A stretch of 64,000 nt of DNA from Paenibacillus chibensis (GCF_004001045.1 NZ_BIMK01000018.1:1-64000), one strand, 5' to 3'; positions 52,527-61,468 are shown, counted from the first letter of the stretch. Numbers and translations are program-made. The notes: generated by a model not told the origin, from the sequence alone.

Positions 52527-52820
52527 ATGGCACATACCCTGCTAAGCATTCAGGTCATCCCCAAAACGCCGAATAATGAGAACTCCATTCCATATGTAGA
52601 CCGTGCGATCGAGGTTATTCAGCAGTCCGGCGTGAAGTACGAGGTGCATCCGCTCGAGACGACGATGGAAGGCGAACTGGAGGAGCTGCTGGACGTGGTA
52701 CGCCGGATGCACGAAGCCCTCGTTGAGGCCGGCAGCCCAAGCATCATCTCCCAGATCAAAATCGCCCATAATCCCAGCGGCATCAGCATGGAACGCCTGA
52801 CGGAGAAATACCGTCCATGA
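52527..52820 (+). CDS. Thiamine-binding protein, MTH1187/DUF77 (Thiamine_BP) family
   Basis: A 97-residue ferredoxin-fold protein: LLSIQVIPKTPNNENSIPYV at the N-terminus, then YEVHPLETTMEGELEELLDVV and the C-terminal ISQIKIAHNPSG. Members of the family bind thiamine or derivatives and occur with thiamine transporters. AAGGAAGTGATC precedes the ATG. Its stop overlaps the permease start by 4 bp, so it belongs to the same TPP-regulated operon, perhaps as a cytoplasmic binding or regulating partner. Confidence 0.85.
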   Translation: MAHTLLSIQVIPKTPNNENSIPYVDRAIEVIQQSGVKYEVHPLETTMEGELEELLDVVRRMHEALVEAGSPSIISQIKIAHNPSGISMERLTEKYRP

Positions 52821-53578
52821 GACGCTGGTGGAGTCTGGTGTGGCCGCCCGTTGTGGCGGTCCTCTTCTTTTTGATCGTATGGCAGCTGTGCACGTCGCTG
52901 TTTCATATTGAGGATTGGATCCTGCCGTCCCCGGCCGATATTGCGAAGCAAACCGCAGAGGGCGGCGGGGACCTGTGGGGCCATGCCCTGGCCACGGTCC
53001 GGCTGACGCTTGAGGGCTTTATCATCGGGACCCTCGTGGGATTGGTCCTTGCACTTATTCTTCATTTAATTCCTTTTCTGAAGTCAGCCTTGTATCCGCT
53101 GCTCATTCTTAGCCAGAATATCCCGACGATTGCGCTGGCACCGCTCCTGATGATCTGGTTCGGCTTCGGCCTGCTGCCCAAGCTGATCGTGATCACGCTC
53201 GTCTGCTTCTTCCCGGTTGCTGTCGCAACCATGGGCGGCCTGAAGCAAACGGACCGGATGATGCTGAATTACATGCGAATGATCGGTGCGAACAAAAGCC
53301 AGATTTTTGCCAAGCTGGAGCTGCCGCATGCGCTTCCCTCGATCTTTTCCGGCATTAAAATCGCGGCGACCTACAGCGTAATGGGCGCGGTCATTGCCGA
53401 ATGGATCGGCGCGGACAAAGGCATCGGCTACTACATGATGCTGCAAAAGGCCGGCTACCGCACGGACCGGATGTTCGTCGCCATTATGCTGATCGTGGCG
53501 CTGAGCCTGCTCATGTTCGGACTCATTGCCCTGCTGGAGAAATGGCTTGTCCGCTGGAAGCCGAAGCAGGAAAGCTGA
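52817..53578 (+). CDS. thiX: Thiamine-precursor ABC transporter permease, ThiX type
   Basis: A 253-residue permease of the SsuC/TauC/ThiX class with about six helices and an EAA-like loop around MRMIGANKSQIFAKLELPHA. ATG 52817 overlaps the preceding stop (ATGA). It forms the importer with ThiY and ThiZ. Sequence alone would also fit nitrate or sulfonate uptake; the riboswitch and DUF77 gene decide for thiamine precursor. Confidence 0.85.
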   Translation: MRRWWSLVWPPVVAVLFFLIVWQLCTSLFHIEDWILPSPADIAKQTAEGGGDLWGHALATVRLTLEGFIIGTLVGLVLALILHLIPFLKSALYPLLILSQNIPTIALAPLLMIWFGFGLLPKLIVITLVCFFPVAVATMGGLKQTDRMMLNYMRMIGANKSQIFAKLELPHALPSIFSGIKIAATYSVMGAVIAEWIGADKGIGYYMMLQKAGYRTDRMFVAIMLIVALSLLMFGLIALLEKWLVRWKPKQES

Positions 53579-53606
53579 TGCCGAGTAAGAAAGGAGAGGT
53601 TACCTC

Positions 53607-54455
53607 ATGACCATTTCAGAACAAGCACGGGTGGAGGATCGATCCATCCCGTCTCAACCGGAGCTTCCGCCCGCACTTGAGGCAGCCGGCATCAGCAAGG
53701 CTTTTCGCGCCAAGCGCAGCAGCCTTAAGGTGCTGGACGACATTACGCTTACCGTCAACAAGGGAGAATTCGTCTCCATCGTCGGTCCGTCCGGCAGCGG
53801 CAAAAGCACGCTGTTCCACATCATCGGCGGGCTGGTGAAGCCGGATGCGGGAACGGTGCGCATGAACGGCAAGGATGTGACCGGCGAGCAGGGGCATATC
53901 AGCTACATGCCGCAGCAGCCGGCGCTCTTCCCGTGGCGGACGATCGAGGATAACGTGCTGCTCTCGCAGGAGGTTCAAGGCCGCGTTGATCAGGAGGCGC
54001 GGGAGAACGCCAGGTATTGGCTGGATAAGGTCGGCCTTGGCGGCTTCGAGAAGGCCCATCCGCATACGCTCTCCGGCGGGATGCAGCAGCGGGCAGCGTT
54101 TCTGCGCGCGCTGCTCAGCCCGCAGGAGCTGATGTGCCTGGATGAGCCGTTCAGCGCGTTAGACGCCCTGACGCGCAGCGATATGCAGCGCTGGCTGCTG
54201 AATCTGTGGGAGGAAAGCCGGCGCTCGGTCCTGTTCATCACGCATAATATTGAAGAGGCGCTGCTTCTATCAAACCGCATTTACGTCTTTTCCGGACGCC
54301 CGGCCTCGGTGCTGCAGGTGGTCGATGTGCCGTTTCCGCGTCCGCGCCGGGAGGATATCATCGAGCATCCGGATTTTATCCAGCTCAGACGGGAGCTGTC
54401 CGGGTGGATGCGCGATGAGCAGCAAAAGATGCAGGGCCATCGTCCTTTAAAATGA
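53607..54455 (+). CDS. thiZ: Thiamine-precursor ABC transporter ATPase, ThiZ type
   Basis: A 282-residue ATPase: Walker A VGPSGSGKST, Q-loop YMPQQPALFPWRT, signature TLSGGMQQRAAFLRAL, Walker B LMCLDEPFSALDA, H-loop VLFITHNIEEAL. These are SsuB/TauB/ThiZ-type motifs. ATG 53607 follows AAAGGAGAGG. It is the last gene of the TPP-controlled operon, and unlike the sugar importers in this window the system has its own ATPase. Confidence 0.87.
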   Translation: MTISEQARVEDRSIPSQPELPPALEAAGISKAFRAKRSSLKVLDDITLTVNKGEFVSIVGPSGSGKSTLFHIIGGLVKPDAGTVRMNGKDVTGEQGHISYMPQQPALFPWRTIEDNVLLSQEVQGRVDQEARENARYWLDKVGLGGFEKAHPHTLSGGMQQRAAFLRALLSPQELMCLDEPFSALDALTRSDMQRWLLNLWEESRRSVLFITHNIEEALLLSNRIYVFSGRPASVLQVVDVPFPRPRREDIIEHPDFIQLRRELSGWMRDEQQKMQGHRPLK

Positions 54456-54504
54456 TTCCCATCCGGGATGCAAATGGATAAAGAATTGGGGAGAAAGGAA
54501 ATAA

Positions 54505-54550
54505 AAAGGGATGTCCCGCGCGGTCCATCGACCCCGCGGGACACCCCTTT
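54505..54550. terminator. Bidirectional terminator between thiZ and GH20 genes
   Basis: TGTCCCGCG (54512-54520) pairs with CGCGGGACA (54535-54543), extended by GGG/CCC and AAA/TTT on the outside. It ends the thi operon and the convergent GH20 gene. Confidence 0.8.
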
Positions 54551-54556
54551 CTTTAT

Positions 54557-56464
54557 TTACACGAACGCTCCGGCCGTTACAATGCTCTGATACGTGGCGT
54601 TAACGTTCAGCGGGCCGGCCTCCGGCACGCCGGTCTGGTCGTACAGCAGACGCTCCGCCTCCAGCTCCTCGAGCTTGTCGACGCGCCCTTCGGCGTAATC
54701 CAGCACGCGGTCTTCCGCGGAACGGATCCGCGCCAGCAGACCGCCATAGCGGATGTCGAGCACTTCCCAGCCGAACGGCTTGTAGGTCTGCATCCACATA
54801 CGGCGGTGCGCGACGCGCAGCTCATCTGCACGGCGGTACAGCTCGGGCAGCGTTTCCTCCGCCAGGCGGCGCAGCTCGTCCTTCCGCCCTTCGTCATAGC
54901 AGCGCTTGAGCTGCACGCCCAGCGTACTTTTCAGCGCCAGCACACGCGCCAACCGCTCATACAGGCTGAACAGCTGGTCGAACGGCGACTCCAAGGCATC
55001 GCGGTACCCGCCGAGCTCCCGGGCCATTTCCTCGTAATAACCCGGCAGAACAGCTTCCGTATCCGGTTCGATATGCTTGTCGAACAAGCCGATCAGCAGA
55101 TCCTGCCACAGCAGGTATTTGGACGGATTCGCCATCCAGTAGTTCTCCGGCAGGACGCCAGGCACTTCATCCATCCGGCTGAGCGCAACCACCGGCTTGA
55201 ACAGGTCAAGACCCGTACAGATACGTAGGCGCTGCCGCAGGCTCTCTTCATCCGTTTCACGGCCATACCCGTGCTCCGCAAACAGCTGAAGTCCCGGGAG
55301 GATGGTGAGATGATTGTTCTCGTTCCCGTTATCCGCCCACGCGGTTGCCAGCACCTCGTCCAGCTGCTTGGTTTTGGCTGCGCGCAGCGCAGGGTTGCTG
55401 ATATTCCACGTCTTGCCGTAGTTCGGAACGATATTGTTCCAGATATGAATGCCCCCGGCAAAAATCGGCTTGGAGCCGAATTTCAGATGCTTCTCATACA
55501 TCAAGCCGTAGCCTTCTTCATCCGCCTTGCCGTAATCCCAGTACACAAACTGAACGCCCTTCGGAATCTGGTCCATTTTGTCCTCGGAAAAGTCGGCATT
55601 GATGTTATACAAACCGCCCTGCGTATCATTGGACAGCAGATTGAAATACATGTCGCTCCAGATCATCGGCTTCAGGCCGTAGCGCTCCGTAATCTCCAGC
55701 ACCTTCGCCACATGCTCGTTCATCAGCTCAAAACGGTTATGGTAGCCATGCTTGCGCAGGTAGTTGCCGAGGCCCACCTGAAACGCTTCGTCCATGCCGA
55801 TATGGATGCGTTTGGTCCGATAGGTTTGGGCCGCAGCAGCGATCATCCGCTCGATGAACTCATAGGTCTGGGGCTCGCCCACCAGTAAAATATCCTGATG
55901 ATCCTTCATGCCTGCCGCATAATTCCATTTGAGCGCCTGCGCCAGGTGCCCGAGCGTCTGAATGCAAGGGATCATCTCGATGCCCAGCATGTCCGCGTAA
56001 GCGTCGCATTCCCGAAGCTCTTCAGCCGTATAACGCCCGCGCATATAGCCGAAATAAGGCAGCCCTTCTACCTCAAACGTATCTTCGGTATACATCATCA
56101 ACCCGTTCAGGCCCATCAGCGCCATATAGCGGATAAAGCGTTTGACCATCGGAACCGTCAGCACGCCGCCCCTTGAAACATCCAGCATCGTCCCATTGAA
56201 CGTAAACTTCGGCTCCTCCGTGATCTCGAAGCTGTCCGACTCCGCCGCATGCTGCACAAAAAGTCCCAGCGCCCGGTAAAAGTGGATTTTCTCCTGATAG
56301 CGGATGCTTCCTTTTCCGTCCTTCAGCGTGACCTGAAGCGGTCCCTCGGCTTGAACCGCCTCCAAAGGCACGCCGTCCGCATGCAATTCTATATGTAGTA
56401 TTTCAGACAGCTCTTCTATGCCTTCGATCAATTCGCTGGTTTGTCCGTATACGTGAATTTTCAC
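54557..56464 (-). CDS. GH20 beta-N-acetylhexosaminidase, cytoplasmic
   Basis: A 635-residue GH20 enzyme. The catalytic Asp-Glu pair is in RIHIGMDEAFQVG, preceded by LDVSRGGVLTVPMVKRFI and GLNGLMMYTEDTFEVEGLPYFG, which mark the barrel. There is a small N-terminal GH20b-like domain (residues 1-75) and a helical C-terminal region of about 200 residues. No signal peptide, so it should split imported chitin, peptidoglycan or N-glycan fragments. ATG 56464 follows GAGGAGGAAGAG. It is a single gene, with no transporter beside it. The region 56465-56743 upstream shows no other gene. Confidence 0.87.
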   Translation of the reverse strand: MKIHVYGQTSELIEGIEELSEILHIELHADGVPLEAVQAEGPLQVTLKDGKGSIRYQEKIHFYRALGLFVQHAAESDSFEITEEPKFTFNGTMLDVSRGGVLTVPMVKRFIRYMALMGLNGLMMYTEDTFEVEGLPYFGYMRGRYTAEELRECDAYADMLGIEMIPCIQTLGHLAQALKWNYAAGMKDHQDILLVGEPQTYEFIERMIAAAAQTYRTKRIHIGMDEAFQVGLGNYLRKHGYHNRFELMNEHVAKVLEITERYGLKPMIWSDMYFNLLSNDTQGGLYNINADFSEDKMDQIPKGVQFVYWDYGKADEEGYGLMYEKHLKFGSKPIFAGGIHIWNNIVPNYGKTWNISNPALRAAKTKQLDEVLATAWADNGNENNHLTILPGLQLFAEHGYGRETDEESLRQRLRICTGLDLFKPVVALSRMDEVPGVLPENYWMANPSKYLLWQDLLIGLFDKHIEPDTEAVLPGYYEEMARELGGYRDALESPFDQLFSLYERLARVLALKSTLGVQLKRCYDEGRKDELRRLAEETLPELYRRADELRVAHRRMWMQTYKPFGWEVLDIRYGGLLARIRSAEDRVLDYAEGRVDKLEELEAERLLYDQTGVPEAGPLNVNATYQSIVTAGAFV

Positions 56465-56743
56465 TGCTCTTCCTCCTCTGAAAAAATGCAGGCCATATTG
56501 AACCCATCTGCCATGGCAAATATGACGAACATCTTGATCTAAGTACTATAGCATTTTAGGACAGGAAGCGGTACCACCGAGAAGCAGTTTTTGCGCCTCG
56601 CCAGGAAGTTTCCGTTTTTGTTCACAGGGTTTATTTTTCAGGACGTTAAAAAGATGGTCTTCTCCGCAAATTTATAAAGGCTTCTTCCTTAAATCCGAAT
56701 AATTTTGACGGAACGTGGGGACGTTGTAATACGAGGTGAATCT

Positions 56744-57265
56744 ATGAAAACCCGAATGCGGCTCTTTCTGTTTATGTTGTCCATGCTGCTGTTTGCCGTT
56801 CCCGTGACCGCCGCTGCGGCGGAAGCCGCCCCCAAAGAACCCAAGCTGCTGCTGTACCAGGACATTATGATGGAGCTCCTTCTCCCTGACATTCAAAACG
56901 CGGTCAACGATTATTATAAAAGCAAGCTGACCGAGAATCCGCTCGTCTATCCGTACCAAATCGATATTGTCCAGGCCAAAAGAGTCAATGGCGGACCGGG
57001 GGACCGTGGCTTCCATTTTTCGATTACATTGGAAACCACGCCCGTGCTGGGCCCTCATGTTTCCGTCGGAAAAGACCGGATGACCTTCGAGATTTCCCCC
57101 CTGTTCCCGGACAAAATCCAGCTCGTCGCCTTTCACCATCTTCAGACCTTCGAGCTTCCGCCCAATATGCAGGATCTGCTCAAGCGTTCGGAGGAACCTT
57201 CCGGATCGAGCCCAGAGACGGATCAGAACTCACCCGTTTCCGGATTCCAGCCGACCCGTCCATAA
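56744..57265 (+). CDS. Secreted DUF3888 protein, unknown function
   Basis: A 173-residue exported protein. ATG 56744 (MKTRMRLFLFML) follows GAGGTGA; the frame is open to 56705. Residues 1-27 form a signal peptide ending VTAAAAEA. The mature part LLLYQDIMMELLLPDIQNAV ... DRGFHFSITLETTPVLGPHV ... DKIQLVAFHH fits DUF3888, a family of small exported Bacillus/Paenibacillus proteins with no known role. The C-terminal about 15 residues are read from DNA that also encodes the end of the convergent radical SAM gene (43-bp overlap). Confidence 0.75.
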   Translation: MKTRMRLFLFMLSMLLFAVPVTAAAAEAAPKEPKLLLYQDIMMELLLPDIQNAVNDYYKSKLTENPLVYPYQIDIVQAKRVNGGPGDRGFHFSITLETTPVLGPHVSVGKDRMTFEISPLFPDKIQLVAFHHLQTFELPPNMQDLLKRSEEPSGSSPETDQNSPVSGFQPTRP

Positions 57266-58542
57266 TTCCGCAGCGCCAGATGGTATCCGGCATTGCGGAC
57301 GATGTTCCACCAGAGGCCCGTTCTCGACTTCCACATGCGTTCCAGAATGGAGGGAACCGAATAGAACTGACGGGCCGCCCATTCCATGCCCATCAGCAGT
57401 TCCTCGGGGGACATGAGCGCAGGCTGGTACACGACATCTTTTTTGCCGTTGTATTTGGACCAGTCCCGGGTCAAAATCCGGCCTTCGGCATCCAGCCTCT
57501 GAAACAGAGGCGTATTCGGGAACGGGATCAGCACGCTGATGGTCGCCGAGTCGAGCCCGACCTCCCGGTAAAATTCCACGGTCGTGCGAAAAATACTTTT
57601 GTCGTCATGATCAAAGCCGAATACTGTCCCGGCCTGCACGGCAATGCCGTAATAGTGAAACCTCCGGATGACTTCGCGGTAGCGGTCCACATGGTTATGA
57701 GCTTTGTTCGCGGCGTTCAGACTCTGCTGCGATATCGTTTCGAGCCCGAGAAAAAGCGCCTTGCAGCCGCTTTGGGCCGCCAGCTCCATAAATTCGTCGT
57801 CCAAGGCCACGTCTGCCGTAGCCTGACTCGTCCACCAGCGTTTGAAAGGTGCGATCGCCCTGAACAGCTCCTTGGCGTACGCTTTGTTCGCGCCGATATT
57901 GTCATCCCAAAATATGAGCGCCCTTCCGGGCATCCGCTTCATATGCTCGATAATGTCTTCGATCGGCCGGTACCGCATTCGCCTCTGATACATTTGGGGA
58001 ATCGTGCAGTATTCGCAGCCGAAAGGGCAGCCTCTCGTCGCGATTGTAACGCCTTTGCCGTACACCCTCCCTTTGATCAGATCCCAGCGCGGAGCCGGCA
58101 TGTTCTTCAGATCGGGAAGCTGGCAGGAACGGTAGATGGGCTGCAGGCAGCCCGCCTCCGCATCCGCGAGCAATTGCGGCCAGACCCGTTCCCCCTCCCC
58201 GACAACGACCGCGTCGGCATGAAGCCGGACCTCGTCCGGCATCAGGGTCGCATGCGGACCGCCGATCACGACTTTGGCGCCCCTCGCCCGAAACGCCGCA
58301 GCCAGCTCGTACGCATGGGGCGCCGCCGGCGTATTGGCGGTAATGCCAACCACGTCGTACGATAGATCGAAACGCACCTTCTGCACGATTTCATCGATAT
58401 GCGTCACCTCCCAATGCTCCGGGGTGTAAGCCGCAAGCAGAGGCATGGTCAGCTGCGGGAAACGGATGATCCTTCTGTGCCGCACCCGCCTCGAATCCTC
58501 CGATTCGGCAGTTATCAGCAAAACCTGGCGTTTCTTCGTCAT
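57223..58542 (-). CDS. B12-binding-domain radical SAM protein (DUF4070 type)
   Basis: A 439-residue enzyme: a Rossmann-like cobalamin-binding domain (about residues 35-140, VVIGGPHATLMPDEV, VVVGEGERVWPQLL) without a clear DxHxxG motif, then a radical SAM domain with the 4Fe-4S cysteines C172, C176 and C179 in TRGCPFGCEYC, and a C-terminal DUF4070-like region (VLIPFPNTPLFQRL ... WAARQFYSVPSILERMW). The family includes BchE-like and hopanoid-modifying enzymes; the substrate here is unknown. ATG 58542 follows AAGGAG. A 19-bp near-palindrome at 58561-58579, matching the one before padR, lies just upstream. Confidence 0.85.
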   Translation of the reverse strand: MTKKRQVLLITAESEDSRRVRHRRIIRFPQLTMPLLAAYTPEHWEVTHIDEIVQKVRFDLSYDVVGITANTPAAPHAYELAAAFRARGAKVVIGGPHATLMPDEVRLHADAVVVGEGERVWPQLLADAEAGCLQPIYRSCQLPDLKNMPAPRWDLIKGRVYGKGVTIATRGCPFGCEYCTIPQMYQRRMRYRPIEDIIEHMKRMPGRALIFWDDNIGANKAYAKELFRAIAPFKRWWTSQATADVALDDEFMELAAQSGCKALFLGLETISQQSLNAANKAHNHVDRYREVIRRFHYYGIAVQAGTVFGFDHDDKSIFRTTVEFYREVGLDSATISVLIPFPNTPLFQRLDAEGRILTRDWSKYNGKKDVVYQPALMSPEELLMGMEWAARQFYSVPSILERMWKSRTGLWWNIVRNAGYHLALRNYGRVGWNPETGEF

Positions 58543-58560
58543 GATCAGTCACTCCTTCAC

Positions 58561-58579
58561 TATATAGATATTCTATGTA
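58561..58579. promoter_or_regulatory. PadR-type operator before the radical SAM gene
   Basis: TATATAGATATTCTATGTA is identical at 16 of 19 positions to the perfect palindrome before padR (59651-59669). It ends about 19 bp upstream of the radical SAM start codon. Confidence 0.65.
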
Positions 58580-58649
58580 CTTACTCAGTTCGAAAGCGTA
58601 CCCGCGCAGAGAGCCATACAATGAGGGGTACGCTAATATCACCTCTGGA

Positions 58650-59297
58650 TTATTCCACATGTAAAGACGCATGCCTGCCCCATCGGCATCCCAGACGGGC
58701 CAAGTGACTGAACAGGAACGTGGACGCTATACACATCAGCACGAATGGAAGGCTTAACAGTGAATTGAACCACTCGCTGGGCAAAATGCCGAACAAAACA
58801 AGCAGCATGAACAAATAGTTTGGCAGCAGCGGAGGCAGAACCATCCGGTGAATCCGCTTTTCTGCATGCGCACCGTACTTGCGGCCCAGGATGAATCCGG
58901 AGAGAACCCACATAAGGCCATACCCCAGCAGCACCCACACTTTGCCGGCGGCCAGCATCTGAAATCCGTACGCAGCGGAAGCCGAGCCGGCGCGCAGCCC
59001 CGCCAGCAGCCCCAGGCCGGCGCCTAAACACAGCGCGTTCGCCAGAAGCAAAACGCCGCTCCATAGAACAGCAGGCAAGGGACGCGTGCCATTGTACGCC
59101 CGGCCTAGCTTAACCGGATCTCCCATATGTTCCAGCGCGGCCTTAACGGCAGCGCCCGCATCCATCCCCTGCTCGCACCGCTCCAGAACGGACTCCTCCA
59201 AATGGGCACGCAGTTCGGCTGTCACTTCCGCGCGGTTTACATGCTTAGGAAGATTGCGGGAGACTTCCTTCACATAACTCTGAATATCAGCGTTCAT
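58650..59297 (-). CDS. HAAS-domain membrane protein, PadR partner
   Basis: A 215-residue protein. ATG 59297 ([16 protein letters not shown]) lies inside the end of padR, behind GGGAGG, so the two are coupled. Residues 1-70 form the helical HAAS domain ([40 protein letters not shown]), which is regularly encoded next to PadR regulators; about four to five hydrophobic helices follow. The HAAS domain is thought to sense or transmit a signal; the exact role is unknown. It may sense the membrane and inform PadR, or be the effector. Confidence 0.8.
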   Translation of the reverse strand: MNADIQSYVKEVSRNLPKHVNRAEVTAELRAHLEESVLERCEQGMDAGAAVKAALEHMGDPVKLGRAYNGTRPLPAVLWSGVLLLANALCLGAGLGLLAGLRAGSASAAYGFQMLAAGKVWVLLGYGLMWVLSGFILGRKYGAHAEKRIHRMVLPPLLPNYLFMLLVLFGILPSEWFNSLLSLPFVLMCIASTFLFSHLARLGCRWGRHASLHVE

Positions 59298-59625
59298 CCG
59301 CACTGCCTCCCAGCACCTTGGACATGACCGCGACAAAACGCGTCCACTCGCTGCTCTTATCCTTCAGCATTTCCCTGCCGTCGGCGGTAATCCTATAATA
59401 CTTGCGGTCAGGGCCTTTGGACTGCGAGCTCCAGTATGATGAGATCAAGCCCTGCTGTTCCAGTTTTTGAAGTGCGGGATACAGCGTTCCTTCCTTTAGC
59501 AAGAGATGGGATTCACTCCGCTTCTCCATTTCCTTGGATAAGGCGTACCCGTACATATCCCGCTCGCTTAACAGCTGCAGCAGCGCCAGCGATATGCTGC
59601 CTTTGACCAAATCCCGGTTGAACAT
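59287..59625 (-). CDS. PadR-family transcriptional regulator
   Basis: A 112-residue winged-helix protein of the small PadR subfamily: [58 protein letters not shown] 59625 (MFNRDLVKG) has AGGTGG 6 nt upstream; a GTG at 59634 is less likely. It overlaps the HAAS gene by 11 bp. A perfect 19-bp palindrome upstream suggests autoregulation, and a near copy before 58542 suggests that it also controls the radical SAM gene. Confidence 0.87.
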   Translation of the reverse strand: MFNRDLVKGSISLALLQLLSERDMYGYALSKEMEKRSESHLLLKEGTLYPALQKLEQQGLISSYWSSQSKGPDRKYYRITADGREMLKDKSSEWTRFVAVMSKVLGGSADER

Positions 59626-59650
59626 CCTTTCCACCTGCCTGTCTCGTACC

Positions 59651-59669
59651 TACATAGAATTTCTATGTA
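59651..59669. promoter_or_regulatory. PadR autoregulatory operator
   Basis: TACATAGAATTTCTATGTA, a perfect palindrome (9-bp arms around one T), 26 bp upstream of the padR start. It contains the ACAT/ATGT ends typical of PadR sites. Confidence 0.7.
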
Positions 59670-59859
59670 TTCAATTGTGAAATAATGTAACACATTGTTT
59701 TTCATGCGGCAACCCCTATCCTCCGTCAAGCTTCCGGATCCGCCATTAACGATGCTTCAGCCCATCCGCGTTCATCTCAACACAAAGCTGGATTCGCGTT
59801 ATAATGATCTTAACAGCGAGAAACCAGACTGATCTTAATGATTCCGGAGGTGCTTTACT

Positions 59860-60654
59860 ATGAGCCTTACCCCGCTAATCGATGCGCATATTCATCTGGA
59901 TTCCTACGAGGTAGCCCAGCGCCTTGAAATATTGTCAAGCCTGCAAGAGGCCGGAGTCGAAAGCCTCATTGCCGTTTCCATGCACCTGGAATCGGCACGG
60001 ACCAATCTGCAGCTTAAGCATCTCTACCCTTCCATGGTCCATCCGGCCTTCGGCTTCCATCCCGAGCAGCCGCTCCCCGGAAAGGATGAGATAGACCAGC
60101 TCTTTGCCTGGATGAAGCAGCATGTCCATGACATGGTCGCAGTGGGGGAGGTTGGCCTGCCTTATTATACCCGCACGGAAGCCGAACAAGCCGGCCAGGC
60201 TTTCGATTCCCATCCCTATGAGGAGCTGCTTGAAAGGTTCATCGCCTTTGCCGGGGAGGAAGACAAGCCCATCGTGCTCCATGCCGTCTACGAGGATGCC
60301 GATACCGCCTGCCGCCTGCTGGCGCACTACGGCGTCAAGCGCGCCCACTTCCACTGGTTCAAGGGCTCGCCGGATACCGTCCGCCATATGGCGAGCCAGG
60401 GTTATCACATCTCTTTTACGCCCGACCTTGTGTATGAGCAGGAGATTCAGGAGCTTGCCGCAGCCTATCCTGCCCATCTTGTCATGTCGGAGACCGACGG
60501 CCCTTGGCCCTTTGAAGGGCCCTTTGCCGGGCAGATGACCCACCCGCGAATGACGGCCGAGGTTGCATTAGCCTGGAGCCGCATTCAAGGGCTCCCTCTG
60601 CCGGAAGCCCGCCGCCTTTTGTACGATAACGCCAAACGCTTTTACGGTATTTAA
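59860..60654 (+). CDS. TatD-family metal-dependent hydrolase
   Basis: A 264-residue TIM-barrel hydrolase of the amidohydrolase superfamily. Metal ligands: HxH in LIDAHIHLDSY, Glu in AVGEVGLPYY, His in PIVLHAVYED, His in RAHFHWF, Asp in VMSETDGPWP. ATG follows GGAGG. TatD proteins are DNases or esterase-like hydrolases; the closest subgroup (TatD-like, Paenibacillus/Bacillus stand-alone type) is not characterised as far as I know. It is a single gene with a terminator shared with the convergent nitroreductase gene. Confidence 0.85.
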   Translation: MSLTPLIDAHIHLDSYEVAQRLEILSSLQEAGVESLIAVSMHLESARTNLQLKHLYPSMVHPAFGFHPEQPLPGKDEIDQLFAWMKQHVHDMVAVGEVGLPYYTRTEAEQAGQAFDSHPYEELLERFIAFAGEEDKPIVLHAVYEDADTACRLLAHYGVKRAHFHWFKGSPDTVRHMASQGYHISFTPDLVYEQEIQELAAAYPAHLVMSETDGPWPFEGPFAGQMTHPRMTAEVALAWSRIQGLPLPEARRLLYDNAKRFYGI

Positions 60655-60660
60655 ACGCCA

Positions 60661-60712
60661 AAACGGCCCGAGCCGCGTTCCGCTTAGGGATAGCGCGATC
60701 GAGCCGTTTTTT
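60661..60712. terminator. Bidirectional terminator between TatD and nitroreductase genes
   Basis: AAACGGC (60661-60667) pairs with GCCGTTT (60703-60709), with further imperfect CGA/TCG and CGCG pairing inside, then TTTTTT. A long imperfect stem. Confidence 0.7.
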
Positions 60713-60724
60713 ATGCTGATTTCG

Positions 60725-61468
60725 TTATTGTTTCATGAAACCTTTGCCGTCCAAAAACGTCTTCATATGCAGCCGGATTGGCTCCGCCAGCCTGTCGGCC
60801 ATCACTTCCGACCATGGCGTATCCTTCTTGCCGCCTGTCCGTTCATGAAGGTAAGCCGTCATCGTGGCATCGTAATCCTTCACCGAATGGACGGCTTGCT
60901 CCCTCGAGTAGCCATTCAGATGCAGCACCGATTCAAGCGGCAGGCGCGGACGCTGGCCCGGCTCCTGGTCGGGCACGCCGATGCACATGCCGAACACCGG
61001 ATACACCAGTTCCGGCAGACCCAGCAGCTCGGACAATTCGGCAATCCGGTTGCGCACGCCTCCAATGTAGACGATGCCAAGGCCCATGGATTCGGCGGCG
61101 ATGGCGGCATTTTGAGCGGCAAGCGCGGCATCCACCGTCGCTACGATGAAATTTTCCGTCGTCGTTTCGTAGGATGTCCGCTCCTGCAGCGGCTCTGCCG
61201 TCACCTGCTTCAGGCGGTACAGATCCGCGCACCATACGAGGAATACCGGGCACTGCTCCACATAAGCCTGATTGCCGGCCAGCGCGGCGAGCTGCTTTTT
61301 CAGCTCGGGATCCGTTGCGGCAATCACGCTGTAGGCTTGAACATTGCTCGAGGTAGATGCCATTTGTGCCGCCGAGATGATTGCATGCAGCTGTTCCTCG
61401 GTCAGCGGCGTATCTTGGAACTTGCGGATCGAACGGTGGTTCATAAGCAGGGATAATGTATCATTCAT
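60725..61468 (-). CDS. NADPH-dependent oxidoreductase, NfsA/NfrA nitroreductase family
   Basis: A 247-residue FMN-dependent oxidoreductase. LLMNHRSIRKFQDTPLTEEQL is the classic start (HRSIRxF binds FMN phosphate); ASTSSNVQAYSVIAATDPE, MGLGIVYIGGVRN and FGMCIGVPDQEPGQRPRLP follow, all typical of NfsA/NfrA1. It may reduce nitro compounds, quinones or flavins with NADPH. It is preceded by AGGAGGAGATTTTC at the ATG. Next gene upstream is a VC0807-like membrane protein. Confidence 0.88.
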   Translation of the reverse strand: MNDTLSLLMNHRSIRKFQDTPLTEEQLHAIISAAQMASTSSNVQAYSVIAATDPELKKQLAALAGNQAYVEQCPVFLVWCADLYRLKQVTAEPLQERTSYETTTENFIVATVDAALAAQNAAIAAESMGLGIVYIGGVRNRIAELSELLGLPELVYPVFGMCIGVPDQEPGQRPRLPLESVLHLNGYSREQAVHSVKDYDATMTAYLHERTGGKKDTPWSEVMADRLAEPIRLHMKTFLDGKGFMKQ

